64,000 nt of DNA from CAZUGO01 sp964619935 (GCA_964619935.1 CAZUGO010000085.1:8321-72320), one strand, 5' to 3'. Positions 46,762 to 55,822 are shown, counted from the stretch's first letter. Translations and numbers: made by a program. The notes: generated by a model from the letters alone, not told the origin.

Positions 46762-47271
46762 ATGGCAGAACACCACGACACCTGCGCTCAGATGGGGGCG
46801 ACCACCGCTGCCCACCGCGCTTTGGAGCCGTTCGTCGGCTCGTTTAAGGCCGAAGTCAAGATCTGGATGGGGCCCGGCGACCCGCTGGTCTCCACCGGCG
46901 TCATGGTCAACACGCTGGATTTGGGCGGCCGCTTTCTGAAGCATGTGTACACCGGCGATCCGTCCGACGGTCCGTTTCCCGCGTTTGAAGGCCGCGGTTT
47001 CTGGGGCTACAACACCGTTGATCAACGTTATGAAGGCGTGTGGATCGACAACGCCAGCACCATCATGCAGACCGAGGTCGGCCAGGTCGACGAGTCCGGC
47101 AAGACCTGGACCATGCACGGCGAGATGACCAACCCCCAGGGCGGCGGTCGCATGATCAAGCGCTCGGTGATCACCCTGCAAGACCGCGATCATCACTCTA
47201 TGGAGATGTACTTCAGCGGGCCCGACGGCCGGGAATTCAAGGGCATGGAGATCCGCTACCGCCGCGCCTAA
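46762..47271 (+). CDS. DUF1579 family protein
   Basis: The 169-residue protein matches the DUF1579 pattern: HRALEPFVGSFKAEVKIWMGPGD, LGGRFLKHVYTGD, FEGRGFWGYNTVDQRYEGVWIDN and ITLQDRDHHSMEMYFSGPDG. Family members form a beta-barrel similar to lipocalins; no enzymatic role is established. There is no signal peptide. AGGAGG at good spacing supports the ATG at 46762. It is 59 bp downstream of the collagen-like gene and might be co-transcribed. Confidence 0.8.
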   Translation: MAEHHDTCAQMGATTAAHRALEPFVGSFKAEVKIWMGPGDPLVSTGVMVNTLDLGGRFLKHVYTGDPSDGPFPAFEGRGFWGYNTVDQRYEGVWIDNASTIMQTEVGQVDESGKTWTMHGEMTNPQGGGRMIKRSVITLQDRDHHSMEMYFSGPDGREFKGMEIRYRRA

Positions 47272-47493
47272 TCTGGACCTTCCCCGGCCTCACGGTGAGC
47301 AATCGGGCGGCCAGGGACTGGGAACGACCCGGGCGCCGGACACCCAGGCCCACCCGGCGTGATGGCGTTCCAACAACCCTGAGCACCATCTGGCAATTTG
47401 CCGGGTTCCTGGGACCTGATGGATCCTCGCGGGCCGGATGGGTATTATGACGTAGGGGTCCAATCACTCGGGGTGGGCAGCGAGGGCTTGAAC

Positions 47494-48858
47494 ATGGCCG
47501 GTCACTCTGTTCGTTCCACGACCGCCGGCGTCGTCCTGCTGGCGACGCTTGCGGCAGCGGTTGATACCCTTCTGGCACAGCCTGACGCGGCGGTTTGCGA
47601 GATCCAGCAGGTCGTCCGCAACGGAGAGGTCGACGGCATCTCCGCCTATTCGGTCGGGTTGACCCAGGTGAACCTGGGCGACTCCAATCTGGAGATGATC
47701 CTGAACGGACCGGATCATCCGGTCCTCGGACACAACCTGTTCCGATTGCTGGAAGGGCGCTTTGAGCACATCGGACAATCGTGGGTCTGGCACAATTTCT
47801 GTGCCTTGCAGGTCGGCAGCGATTGCACGCCCAATGAGTGCACCCCCGTTGGCGGTTGCCTGAACTACCTGTCCCCTTACTGCGAAGATCCGCATTCGGC
47901 ATCGTCCGAGGGCTCACAGTTTTCCATGGGACCGAAGTCGGAGGTCACCGCCACGACGGGGGCGTTTAGCTGGCCGTTTGACAGCCAGGGTGTTGCCGGC
48001 GATGTCATCTTCAAACGCTTACAGGTCCGCAACCAAGACCTGGGTATCCCCGGGGCATTGTATTTTCTGGAAGGCCAGATCGTGGCGCCGGATGATGCGG
48101 CGGCCGGCAATCAGGATAACAACGCCTCCTATCGGCAGGTCAACGTCGGTCCGCCGCCGAGCTACGCGATCAGCTTCATTCCCGGTATTGCCGGCCAGTT
48201 CGAGCGTCCGGCCATCATGGCCTGGCCGGCGCACGATCCCGGCAGTACCGTCACCCAGCGCGACGTTCCTGGCGATGGCTCCTTCTTTGTGGGTTACGCG
48301 GCCTGGGAACTGGCCGAAGGGCTCTGGCATTACGAGTTTGCCTTGCAGAATCTCAACTCGGACCGCAGCGCCGGCAGCTTCAGCGTACCGGTTCCTGGGG
48401 GAGTGCGGGTCAGCGATGTCGGTTTCCACGACGTCGACTACCACTCCGGCGAGCCCTACGACGGGACCGATTGGACGGCGGTAATCGCCGACGGGTCGAT
48501 CACCTGGTCCACCGAGTCATTTCTGGACAACCCCCACGCCAATGCCTTGCGCTGGGGCACGCTGTACAACTTCCGATTCAACGCAAACCGCGCGCCGGCC
48601 CCCGCGGACGTCACGGTGGGGCTGTTCAAACCCGGTGCACCGCAGGCCCTGACCGCACCCGCCGTCGGGCCGGCGGTCTCCGCTCAACCCTGTTCCGCCG
48701 ATATTAATGGTAATGGAGCGGTTGATGCCGGCGATCTGGCGCTTCTGCTGGGCGCGTGGGGTACCAACCCGGGTCATTCCGCCGACCTCAATGGTGACAC
48801 CCTGGTGGACGCAGCCGATCTGGCATTCGTGCTGGGGGGCTGGGGGCCTTGCCCCTAG
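47494..48858 (+). CDS. secreted dockerin-containing protein, paralogue of 40121-42220
   Basis: The 454-residue exoprotein has a signal peptide (TTAGVVLLATLAAAVDTLLAQ), the same approximately 360-residue unnamed domain as the protein at 40121-42220 (NLFRLLEGRFEHIGQSWVWH, CLNYLSPYCEDPHSAS, NLNSDRSAGSFSVPVPGG, VGFHDVDYHSGEP) and a C-terminal dockerin pair (DINGNGAVDAGDLALLLGAW, DLNGDTLVDAADLAFVLGGW). Unlike its paralogue it lacks the Cys-rich and C-terminal beta parts. Conserved Cys residues suggest disulfides. GAGGG precedes the ATG at 47494. Dockerins in this phylum probably anchor proteins to unknown surface partners. Confidence 0.82.
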   Translation: MAGHSVRSTTAGVVLLATLAAAVDTLLAQPDAAVCEIQQVVRNGEVDGISAYSVGLTQVNLGDSNLEMILNGPDHPVLGHNLFRLLEGRFEHIGQSWVWHNFCALQVGSDCTPNECTPVGGCLNYLSPYCEDPHSASSEGSQFSMGPKSEVTATTGAFSWPFDSQGVAGDVIFKRLQVRNQDLGIPGALYFLEGQIVAPDDAAAGNQDNNASYRQVNVGPPPSYAISFIPGIAGQFERPAIMAWPAHDPGSTVTQRDVPGDGSFFVGYAAWELAEGLWHYEFALQNLNSDRSAGSFSVPVPGGVRVSDVGFHDVDYHSGEPYDGTDWTAVIADGSITWSTESFLDNPHANALRWGTLYNFRFNANRAPAPADVTVGLFKPGAPQALTAPAVGPAVSAQPCSADINGNGAVDAGDLALLLGAWGTNPGHSADLNGDTLVDAADLAFVLGGWGPCP

Positions 48859-48900
48859 AGCGTTGCCGCCGCGCGCCCACCCGCTGCGTGGCTGGTCGCT

Positions 48901-48915
48901 GCCGCCCCGGGCGGC
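48901..48915. terminator. GC hairpin between convergent genes
   Basis: GCCGCC and GGCGGC pair across a three-base loop between the stops of the dockerin gene and the convergent Asn-rich lipoprotein gene. No T tract is present. Confidence 0.3.
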
Positions 48916-48916
48916 G

Positions 48917-50380
48917 TTACGGGCCCGACAACAGCACACAACCCGAGCAGGTGTCGTCGTCACCGGGTTGCCGCCGGATGCCATAGAGCCGCGCGGCGCC
49001 ATCCGCCGCGCGCACGATCACCGTGTAGACCTGCCGCTGGGGTGCCCACGAAATCGTCGGCCGCAAGACGTTGTCCCCTGCGGTGAGGGTCAGGGGTAGT
49101 TCGCCGGCCGGGGTGGCCGGGCTGTCGCAAGCGCCGCTGTCGCCGACGAAGCTGTCCACGACAATCGAGCCGGACTCGATGGTGAACCTGACGGATACGC
49201 CCGAAATGCCTCCAGGGCAACTGTCGTTGTGGTCGAAGGCGAGCACTTCATAGGGGACGGCGGGCTGCAGATCGGGCGATGGATTGTCGACCAGGGCCAC
49301 CTGGTAGAGGCGGGTTCCGGGCATAGCGGGCAGGTCGTAGTCGCCGTACTGCAGCGTGGCGCTGGACGTCAGGATCGGATCCTCAACCGGCTCGACGCTG
49401 CCGCCGTTGTCATTGGCGTTACCGTTACCATTGTCGTTCCCGTTGTCGTTGTCGTTGTCGTTGTCGTTGGCGTTAGCGTTGGCGTTGCCATTGCCGTTTC
49501 CATTGTCGTTGTCGTTGGCGTTGGCGTTAGCGTTGCCGTTGCCAGTTCCATTGCCGTTAGAATTGTCGCATAGGCCATAGGCATCGCAGAGTTGTTGTTC
49601 CGAGCAATCCGGGTCGGCGTCGGCAAAAGGCGGGCGGCACTCGATTTCACAGCGGTTATCGGCGACGCAGCCGTCCAACGGCGGATAGAAGCAGGTCCGC
49701 TCCAGCCCCTGCTCACCGCCGGCGATGATGCTGAAGATATTGGCTCCGTCAAACAGACACATGGAACCGGAATCGCCGGACATGCTACCGATCATGCTGC
49801 CGTCCTGCTGGACGACGATCTCGCCGGTCAGGGCGAACACATCGGTGGTGCCCTCGGTGGTCTGGGCGGAAAAGAAATCCATCCTGAAGGTCAGCGAGCC
49901 GTCCTCGTTTTCAATCTCCTGGATCGATCCGTTGAGCAGAAACTGGGTGTCGGTGGCGCTGCTGACGCCGCTGAGGTTGTCGGCGTCGATCACAAATCCC
50001 TGGAGGTCGCCTTCCTGGGCTACGAAGGTGACGTCGCCCGATAGGGAGAACCCGGGGAACAGCACGCAGTTCATCAGGGTCATGCTGCCGTCGGCGTTTG
50101 CCATGCGACTGCCGCCCAACGGACACGGCGTGCTTTGCTGTTGTGCGAACCGATCGTCGTCCTCGATTCGCAGGGCAATCAGCGACATCGCCGAGCGAAT
50201 GGCGGCGTCCATCCCGACCCGCTGGACATCGTCCGTGCCGCCCGCCGCGCCGTTGTCGTTGGTGTTGTCAGTGGGCCCGGAACCATTGTCGTTCTGATTG
50301 TCGCCTGGGGCACCGCTGCCACAACCGCCCGTACATAGCATCAAGGCGCCGATCAGGGACATCGCTGCGAACCACCGCAT
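48917..50380 (-). CDS. lipoprotein with Asn-rich low-complexity linker
   Basis: The 487-residue protein has a lipoprotein-like signal (SLIGALMLCTGGCGS), a short Asn/Asp/Gly stretch, a beta-rich domain (about 55-265; MTLMNCVLFPGFSLSGDVTF), a Cys-rich bridge (GCVADNRCEIECRPPFADADPDC), an Asn-rich linker (about 273-325: alternating GN, AN and DN pairs) and a C-terminal beta domain (about 335-487; LYQVALVDNPSPDLQP). No domain can be named with confidence. AGGAG precedes the ATG at 50380. The linker probably works as a flexible spacer between two globular parts outside the cell. Confidence 0.7.
   Translation of the reverse strand: MRWFAAMSLIGALMLCTGGCGSGAPGDNQNDNGSGPTDNTNDNGAAGGTDDVQRVGMDAAIRSAMSLIALRIEDDDRFAQQQSTPCPLGGSRMANADGSMTLMNCVLFPGFSLSGDVTFVAQEGDLQGFVIDADNLSGVSSATDTQFLLNGSIQEIENEDGSLTFRMDFFSAQTTEGTTDVFALTGEIVVQQDGSMIGSMSGDSGSMCLFDGANIFSIIAGGEQGLERTCFYPPLDGCVADNRCEIECRPPFADADPDCSEQQLCDAYGLCDNSNGNGTGNGNANANANDNDNGNGNGNANANANDNDNDNDNGNDNGNGNANDNGGSVEPVEDPILTSSATLQYGDYDLPAMPGTRLYQVALVDNPSPDLQPAVPYEVLAFDHNDSCPGGISGVSVRFTIESGSIVVDSFVGDSGACDSPATPAGELPLTLTAGDNVLRPTISWAPQRQVYTVIVRAADGAARLYGIRRQPGDDDTCSGCVLLSGP
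49400..49566 (-). repeat. hexanucleotide-like repeat encoding Asn-rich linker
   Basis: On the minus strand about 27 units of RRC-AAY (GGC/GCC/GAC followed by AAC or AAT) encode (G/A/D)N pairs. The tract, with three sub-blocks GN, AN and DN repeated in order, looks prone to slippage and length variation; all units are in frame. Confidence 0.85.
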
Positions 50381-50865
50381 CAGGTTCTCCTGCCAAGAGG
50401 TTATCGTCCCATCTTCCCCATTCTGCGCGCGTCTCGCAATGGGGCCGGCCGGCCGGCAGCCCGGTCCCCCCCGCGGGTCGGAGGGCCGAACCGCATCGCG
50501 CCCCTCCGGCCAGCCGAGAACCCGGAAGGAACGGAGGCGCTCCAGGTGCGCCCCCTTTCTTGTTCACTTGATCCTGTGTCGCGGAACCGCGAACCTTCGA
50601 CCGCATGTGGCTTCGGATGATTCACGCCTCCCGCAGGTGCCGCAGGCGCATCCCGAAGGAGGCCTGCATCTGCGGCAGTTCACGGCGCCGCCTGCACGGC
50701 GCGATGCACTACCCTTCCCGCGAGGCACGCGGTGTGGCGGTCGAATGTCGTGATCGTGAACTGGGCGACTCCGGGGGCTGGCCCAGTGGAGCCCCGGACC
50801 GTGATGCGGTATAAGACGACCAGGTCGATCGCACCCGGGATCGGCCGTCCTTGGAGGAGCTGGCC
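50381..50865. other. 485-bp intergenic region without gene
   Basis: The region separates two divergent genes and should hold both promoters. No protein-like frame was found. A small GC stem (GGCGC/GCGCC, 50536-50552) followed by a pyrimidine tract is the only feature. Confidence 0.45.
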
Positions 50866-52302
50866 ATGCTGTTGAAGCGCTATCCGCTGTACGTTGCCGG
50901 CGAAGCCGTGAACACTGAGCCGACCCTGGACGTCACCGATAAGTTCAGCGGCGCCACGGCCACGCAGGTCTCCGCGGCCGACGGCACGATCGTGGAACGG
51001 GCGATTGCCGCCGCACACGCGGCATTCGCTCAAACGCGGCGGCTGCCCGGACATCGCCGCCAGGAAATCCTCATGCACATCGTGCAGCGGGTCGAAGAGC
51101 GCCACGAAGCCCTGTCCCAAGTGCTGTGTATCGAGGCCGGCAAGCCGATCAAGGACGCTCGCGGTGAAGTCACCCGGCTGGTGGACACCTTTCGGATCGC
51201 CGCGGAAGAGTCCGTCCGGATCTACGGAACCTACCAGCCGCTGGACATCAGCGCGCGTGCGGAAGGTTGCGAGGCGATCATTCGCCGCTTCCCGATCGGG
51301 CCGTGCAGCTTTATCACGCCCTTCAATTTTCCAATGAACCTGGTCGCCCACAAGGTCGCTCCGGCGATCGCCGTAGGGTGCCCGTTCGTGCTCAAGCCCG
51401 CCTCGGCCACCCCGATCGGGGCCGTGATGCTGGGTGAGATCCTCGCGGAAACGAAGTGGCCCAAGGGCGCGTTCAGCATTCTGCCGTGTTCCAGCCGGGA
51501 GGCCGAACCGCTGATTACCGATGACCGCATCAAGAAGCTCAGCTTCACCGGTTCGCCCGGGGTCGGCTGGTGGATGAAAGGCCATGCCGGGAAGAAGAAG
51601 GTGACCCTCGAGCTTGGCGGCAACGCGCCGTGCATCGTCGACCGGGACGCCGACCTGGACCATGCGGCCGACCGCATCACCATCGGCGCGTTTTACCAAT
51701 CGGGCCAGAGTTGCATCAGTGTGCAGCGGGTATTGGCCCACCAGGAGATCTATGCCCCACTCCGCAACCGGCTGGTCGACCGGGCCCGTAAACTCAAGGC
51801 CGGGAATCCGGCGGACGAGGATACCTTCCTGGGCCCGCTGATCACCGAAGACGAGGCCCGGCGCGTCGAACAGTGGGTCCAAGAGGCGGTGGCTGCCGGA
51901 GCCACGCTGCTGTGCGGCGGGGGGCGCCGCGGCAGCGTGGTCGAAGCAACCTACCTGGAGCACGTCGATCGGCAGCAGAAGGTCAGTTGTCAGGAAGTCT
52001 TCGGCCCGGTGGCGGTCCTGGAATCGTTCAGCACCTTCAAAGAGGCCGTCGCCCGGGCCAACGCCAGCGACTTCGGGCTGCAGGCGGGGGTGTTCACCCG
52101 GAATCTCGACCACGCCTGGTATGCCTACAACGAACTTGAGTACGGTGGCGTGGTGGTCAACGACATGCCGTCGATGCGCGTGGACAGCATGCCCTATGGC
52201 GGCATCAAGGACAGCGGGTTCGGTCGCGAGGGCGTGCGCTTTGCCATGGAAGACATGACCGAACTCAAGCTGCTGGTGTTCAGCAAGGTCGGGCGCATCT
52301 GA
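50866..52302 (+). CDS. NAD(P)-dependent aldehyde dehydrogenase
   Basis: The 478-residue enzyme has PCSFITPFNFPMNLVAHKV, the cofactor motif FTGSPGVGWWM, the catalytic Glu in LELGGNAP and the catalytic nucleophile Cys283 in SGQSCISVQR, followed by EVFGPVAVLESF. It belongs to the large aldehyde dehydrogenase family; the exact aldehyde (lactaldehyde, glyceraldehyde phosphate, succinate semialdehyde) cannot be decided. The ATG at 50866 follows GGAGGAG with ideal spacing; the frame also opens at TTG 50851. It differs from the CoA-acylating enzyme at 1489-3000, which has a different active-site context. It stands apart from its neighbours. Confidence 0.88.
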   Translation: MLLKRYPLYVAGEAVNTEPTLDVTDKFSGATATQVSAADGTIVERAIAAAHAAFAQTRRLPGHRRQEILMHIVQRVEERHEALSQVLCIEAGKPIKDARGEVTRLVDTFRIAAEESVRIYGTYQPLDISARAEGCEAIIRRFPIGPCSFITPFNFPMNLVAHKVAPAIAVGCPFVLKPASATPIGAVMLGEILAETKWPKGAFSILPCSSREAEPLITDDRIKKLSFTGSPGVGWWMKGHAGKKKVTLELGGNAPCIVDRDADLDHAADRITIGAFYQSGQSCISVQRVLAHQEIYAPLRNRLVDRARKLKAGNPADEDTFLGPLITEDEARRVEQWVQEAVAAGATLLCGGGRRGSVVEATYLEHVDRQQKVSCQEVFGPVAVLESFSTFKEAVARANASDFGLQAGVFTRNLDHAWYAYNELEYGGVVVNDMPSMRVDSMPYGGIKDSGFGREGVRFAMEDMTELKLLVFSKVGRI

Positions 52303-52466
52303 CCCGCGAACCCGCCCTGCGGCGACGTCCTCGTGCGGCGCGAGGAGCCGTTCCCCAGCGTTGAGCAGGGGTATGGCAAGCGGCAATCATGCTTCCCTCT
52401 GACCCTGCGGCACTTGGCGGGGATTGCCATCTTCCCCGGCAGACACGGCCGCGGTACAACAACGAC

Positions 52467-53687
52467 GTGGACCGGCTGCTCCTCACCGTTTTCGCAATCG
52501 TCTACCTGGGCATGATGCTCGGACGGTTGCCCGGCCTGGCGATCGATCGTACGGGCATCGTACTGCTGGGGGCCATCGTCCTGGTCGCGTCAGGCCGCAT
52601 CTCGGCGCACGACGCTTGGAACGCCGTTGACGTTCCGACCATCGCGCTATTGCTCGGGTTGATGGTCGTGTCGGCGCAGTTCCGATTGGGTGGCGCCTAT
52701 TCCGCAATCACCCAGTGGCTTGCTCGAGTTCCTGCAACGCCCGCCGTCTTGTTGGGCCTGGTGATTGCGGTCAGCGCGGTCTTCTCTGCCCTGTTGGCGA
52801 ATGACATCGTCTGCCTGGCCATGACGCCGCTGCTGGTGCAGGGTTGCCTGCGGCGCGGCATCCGTCCGACCCCAATGCTCCTGGCCCTGGCCTGTGCCGC
52901 CAACATCGGATCGGCGGCCACGTTGATCGGGAATCCCCAGAACATGCTGATCGGGCAGTACTTGCAACTGTCGTTCGCCGGTTATCTGCTGGACGGAGTT
53001 CCCGTGGCGCTCTTGGGATGTGTCACGCTCTGGGCGATTGTGGGCTGGCAGTTCCGGGGCAAGTGGCATGTTGACACCGTCCCGATCGACGTCGCAGCGC
53101 CTGAACTGAATCGCTGGCAGACCGCCAAGGGCATCGCCGTGCTTACGGCACTGTTGGTGGTCTTTCTCACCGGGCCCGTGGGCCGCGACGTGGCAGCGCT
53201 CGCCGCGGCGGGGATGCTCCTGTTGAACCGGCGCTTGCACTCGCGCGACATGCTCGCCCTGGTGGATTGGCAGTTGCTGGTGTTGTTCGCCGGGTTGTTC
53301 ATTGTGAACCACGCTGCCTCCAGCCACGGCCTACTCGAGGCCGGAGTCCAGCGGCTCTCCAACGCAGGGGTGGACCTGCGGCACCCTGCGACACTCTTTG
53401 TCGTGACGGCCGCCCTGTCCAATTTGGTCTCCAACGTCCCGGCCGTGATGATCCTGTTGCCCGTATCCGGGCACGCGACGGCAGGGCTGATTCTCGCCCT
53501 CGCCAGCACGTTGGCGGGGAACCTGATCATCGTCGGCAGCATCGCAAACATCATCGTCGTCGACCAGGCCGCCGGCCTGGGCCTGCACATCGGCTGGCGC
53601 GAGCACGCCCGGACCGGTATCCCGGTGACGATTGCCACACTGCTGATTGCCGCGGCCTGGCTGTGGTTCCGCGCCGTCGCAGGGTGA
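52467..53687 (+). CDS. ion-transporter-superfamily permease (ArsB/NhaD/CitMHS type)
   Basis: The approximately 406-residue integral membrane protein has about eleven hydrophobic helices. Two repeat-related motifs, FSALLANDIVCLAMTPLL and ALSNLVSNVPAVMILLPV, mark the two halves of the ion-transporter superfamily (ArsB/NhaD/citrate transporters), as does IGSAATLIGNPQNMLIG. The substrate may be an anion, dicarboxylate or Na+/H+. The start is uncertain: GTG 52467 begins just before the first helix (VDRLLLTVFAIVYLGMML), while ATG 52389 would add 26 hydrophilic residues; no clear ribosome-binding site supports either. Confidence 0.75.
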   Translation: MDRLLLTVFAIVYLGMMLGRLPGLAIDRTGIVLLGAIVLVASGRISAHDAWNAVDVPTIALLLGLMVVSAQFRLGGAYSAITQWLARVPATPAVLLGLVIAVSAVFSALLANDIVCLAMTPLLVQGCLRRGIRPTPMLLALACAANIGSAATLIGNPQNMLIGQYLQLSFAGYLLDGVPVALLGCVTLWAIVGWQFRGKWHVDTVPIDVAAPELNRWQTAKGIAVLTALLVVFLTGPVGRDVAALAAAGMLLLNRRLHSRDMLALVDWQLLVLFAGLFIVNHAASSHGLLEAGVQRLSNAGVDLRHPATLFVVTAALSNLVSNVPAVMILLPVSGHATAGLILALASTLAGNLIIVGSIANIIVVDQAAGLGLHIGWREHARTGIPVTIATLLIAAAWLWFRAVAG

Positions 53688-53795
53688 ACCACCAGAGGCA
53701 ACGGCTGGCCTGGCAGTCCCGCGTGTTCGCCCAGAAAAGGGTCACCGCTCCTGGGCCCCCTCAGCCGCGGGGTTTCCGCAGCCGCAGCGGTGTGA

Positions 53796-54005
53796 TCTGC
53801 TTCCCTGGGGTGCCTCCTGAGTGCGCTTGCCGCCGGAGGGGAATTCCCGCCGTTGCAATCTCTTCCTCGAAGCGGCTCGTCGCCGTGGATCAAGGTCGCG
53901 AATGCATCGAAACGCACCCGGCATGGCGAACTCGTGGCCCTGCTGAAAGAAGTGGATCCAGAACTGCCCGGCTGGCTGAAGCAAGCCCATGCAGCCGCGA
54001 CTTGA
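53796..54005 (+). pseudogene. possible C-terminal gene remnant
   Basis: Between a TGA at 53793 and a TGA at 54003 a 69-codon frame reads like protein at its end (HGELVALLKEVDPELPGWLK, then QAHAAAT). No start codon or ribosome-binding site is visible. It may be the tail of a decayed gene; the family is not recognised and chance is possible. Confidence 0.25.
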
Positions 54006-54384
54006 TGCCCAAGCACGCTGAGGCCTGGGGTCAAAGTCGCCGGGTGTTCAGGGCGCGGTTGCCGGGTGTTGTGGTCCAGGGCTTGCTGCGCCGGAGTCGG
54101 TTCCGTACCGCGCCGGCGTCCAACCCGTACCGCGCTGGGAGCCGGCGCGTACTGCGCCAGGGTCCAACGCTTGCCGCGCACAGGGACGAATCCTGGTTGG
54201 AAATGCTCCCCATGAATCCGTGCCGGGCCGGATCCACCGCGGCCTGCCGGAACCTGAATGGCGGGCTCGGGCCCGGCCGAGCGCGCCCGGCTTCGGACCG
54301 GGGCGGCGCACGCGGTCCCCACTGCGAAGCCTGACCTCGGCCCGGGGCCCGTTTACCGTCCGTCGGTGGCAGTACCAAACCGAG

Positions 54385-54640
54385 ACCATACTGACCTAAT
54401 AATTTCACAGGGTTTTGTGGTCTTAACTATCTGTATATAATAGTGTTACAAAGGAACGCGACAGAGCCTCTGTAATCGACGATCTCCTCCAAAACGTATC
54501 AAAACACCCCCGAAACGCGCCACGGCCAAATCTGTAACATACGGTAACATAATGACTTATGGAAACAGCCGCCGTTTCCGAAAACGTAAGTGTAAGGGGC
54601 CCAATAGCTGGTTTTTTCGATTACCGGTCATGATGAAGCT
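54385..54640. other. AT-rich segment with GTAACAT repeats and promoter-like element
   Basis: Base composition drops sharply against the flanks. TATAAT occurs at 54436-54441 with a weak -35 (TTTTGT) 17 bases upstream. GTAACAT occurs at 54534-54540 and again at 54544-54550, exactly ten bases apart, and its inverse TGTTAC at 54444-54449. GGAAAC/GTTTCC (54561-54579) is an inverted repeat. A short frame from ATG 54552 has no recognisable product. Confidence 0.5.
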
Positions 54641-54697
54641 TCTCCCCGGCGGTCTCGGCAGGTTCACGCCAAGCATGGGCACGGTGCGCGGCGCGCC

Positions 54698-55822
54698 CTA
54701 TTTGCAGTATCCTTCCAGCCGCCGCACGACCAGCCGATCGCAGTCCTCGGGCGACTTGGGATTCAGGGCTTGGAAGTCCGCCCAATGGCTGTTCTGGAAA
54801 TCGACGATCACCCATCGGCCTTCACGATCGCACACGGCAAAGTGTACCCCGCCGACTGCGACTTTGCCGGAGGCGTCCTTGCCCATGAGATAGTCGGCAT
54901 AGAGCACATAGTCGGCAGCCGGATGGTGTGACCGGACAAACTCGCGAACGCCGCGGGCCATATCCCACAACACCTTCTGTTCGCTCATGTTGCCCTTGAC
55001 CTCCAGCTGCGGGCCGTTCTCTGTCGTGCTGGCTGTTCTGAGCCCGGCCTCGTTGATCAGCTTGGCAACATGGGTCGCGCTGCCCGTGTTCATCTCGCCT
55101 CCGACCCGCACCGGGTACACCAGCAGAGTCGCCGTGGCCGCGGCCTTCTTGAATTCCTGCTGGCGGTCCTGCAGCTCAGCCTGTTCCGCCTGGTCCGGCA
55201 AGCCGGTACTCTTTGCCCAGCGCTGTGCGAGCCTGCCCTCCGGGGCGGAGTCGCGCGTCGGATCGTCGAGCCCCAGCACGGGACGGAGGCGCTGTACGAC
55301 CAGCAGGCAGCACTGCAGCGGTTCCTGGGGATTGATTTTCATGTAGTCGGCGTCGTTCGGCGTCTGCCGATCTTGCCAGACCGTCTCACCCTGACGGTTG
55401 GTAATCACGATACGAACCTCTGAGAATCCCTGCTCGTAAGCGCCGAGGAAGTCGGCAAACAGGGCGTAGTCCGTCCTGAGCGGGTTGGCCTGCACGAAGG
55501 CGCTGAATGCCTTGGCGGTTGCCGGAAGGTCGGCTTGGTCTGGCGGGCGAAAGTCAGGCGCGTCGATCTCGAGCTTCTTCATCCCAGCCCGCTCCAGCAG
55601 CAGTGCGACCACGTCTCCGACCTGCCGCGTGGGTCGCCCGATCAGCCCGGCGGGAAAAACCGTCAGCGACGCGTCGCGGCCGGCGGTCTTGAACTCGGTC
55701 AAGAGCTGCCCAGTCCGCGCCCGCGCGGTGTGCGGGTCGGACCGCTGCGCAGCGGCCGGACCGACCGCCGGACACAGGACGCTGATGACCAGGGCACACC
55801 GCCACAGGTTACAGGGTTGCAT
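54698..55822 (-). CDS. exported protein with duplicated domain, unknown function
   Basis: The 374-residue protein has a signal peptide (LWRCALVISVLCPAVGPAAAQ) and two copies of one domain of about 150 residues. Copy one runs from ASLTVFPAGLIGRPTRQVGD to LQCCLLVVQRLRPVLGL; copy two from ATLLVYPVRVGGEMNTGSAT to DCDRLVVRRLEGYC. Shared points are the opening (LxVxP), [TV]-x-[VH]-[VA]-x-L[LI]-x-x-A, a DY-[AV]-L-[FY]-A-D-[FY]-L motif, a strand with DxxGxxV[WIV] and a C-terminal C-x-x-LVV-x-RL. The family is not recognised. AGGA precedes ATG 55822. A TATGTA/TACATA repeat lies just upstream, and the TetR gene is next to it, so TetR control is likely. Confidence 0.7.
   Translation of the reverse strand: MQPCNLWRCALVISVLCPAVGPAAAQRSDPHTARARTGQLLTEFKTAGRDASLTVFPAGLIGRPTRQVGDVVALLLERAGMKKLEIDAPDFRPPDQADLPATAKAFSAFVQANPLRTDYALFADFLGAYEQGFSEVRIVITNRQGETVWQDRQTPNDADYMKINPQEPLQCCLLVVQRLRPVLGLDDPTRDSAPEGRLAQRWAKSTGLPDQAEQAELQDRQQEFKKAAATATLLVYPVRVGGEMNTGSATHVAKLINEAGLRTASTTENGPQLEVKGNMSEQKVLWDMARGVREFVRSHHPAADYVLYADYLMGKDASGKVAVGGVHFAVCDREGRWVIVDFQNSHWADFQALNPKSPEDCDRLVVRRLEGYCK

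Larger units (their letters stand above)
53688..54697. other. approximately 1-kb region without a clear gene
   Basis: No complete gene is evident on either strand. In order it holds a short open frame with protein-like sequence (53796-54005), a stretch of imperfect GC repeats (about 54060-54175, containing variants of GTACCGCGCYGG and GTCCAAC) and an AT-rich segment (54385-54640). It looks like eroded or foreign DNA at a junction between two gene sets. Confidence 0.5.

Noticed and set aside
49400..49566. Repeat tract as a possible CRISPR array
   Set aside because: Units are about six bases, contiguous and in coding frame; there are no spacers or cas genes.
52982..54322. 446-residue minus-strand frame over the transporter end and gene-poor region
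   Set aside because: It overlaps a clear membrane transporter and reads as Pro/Arg/Ala-rich noise in the rest.
53267..54334. 355-residue plus-strand frame running past the transporter
   Set aside because: It overlaps the transporter in another frame, has no ribosome-binding site and no protein-like segments.
54552..54893. 113-residue plus-strand frame starting in the AT-rich block
   Set aside because: Most of it is antisense to the exported duplicated-domain protein; only the first approximately 48 codons are free and they match nothing known to me.
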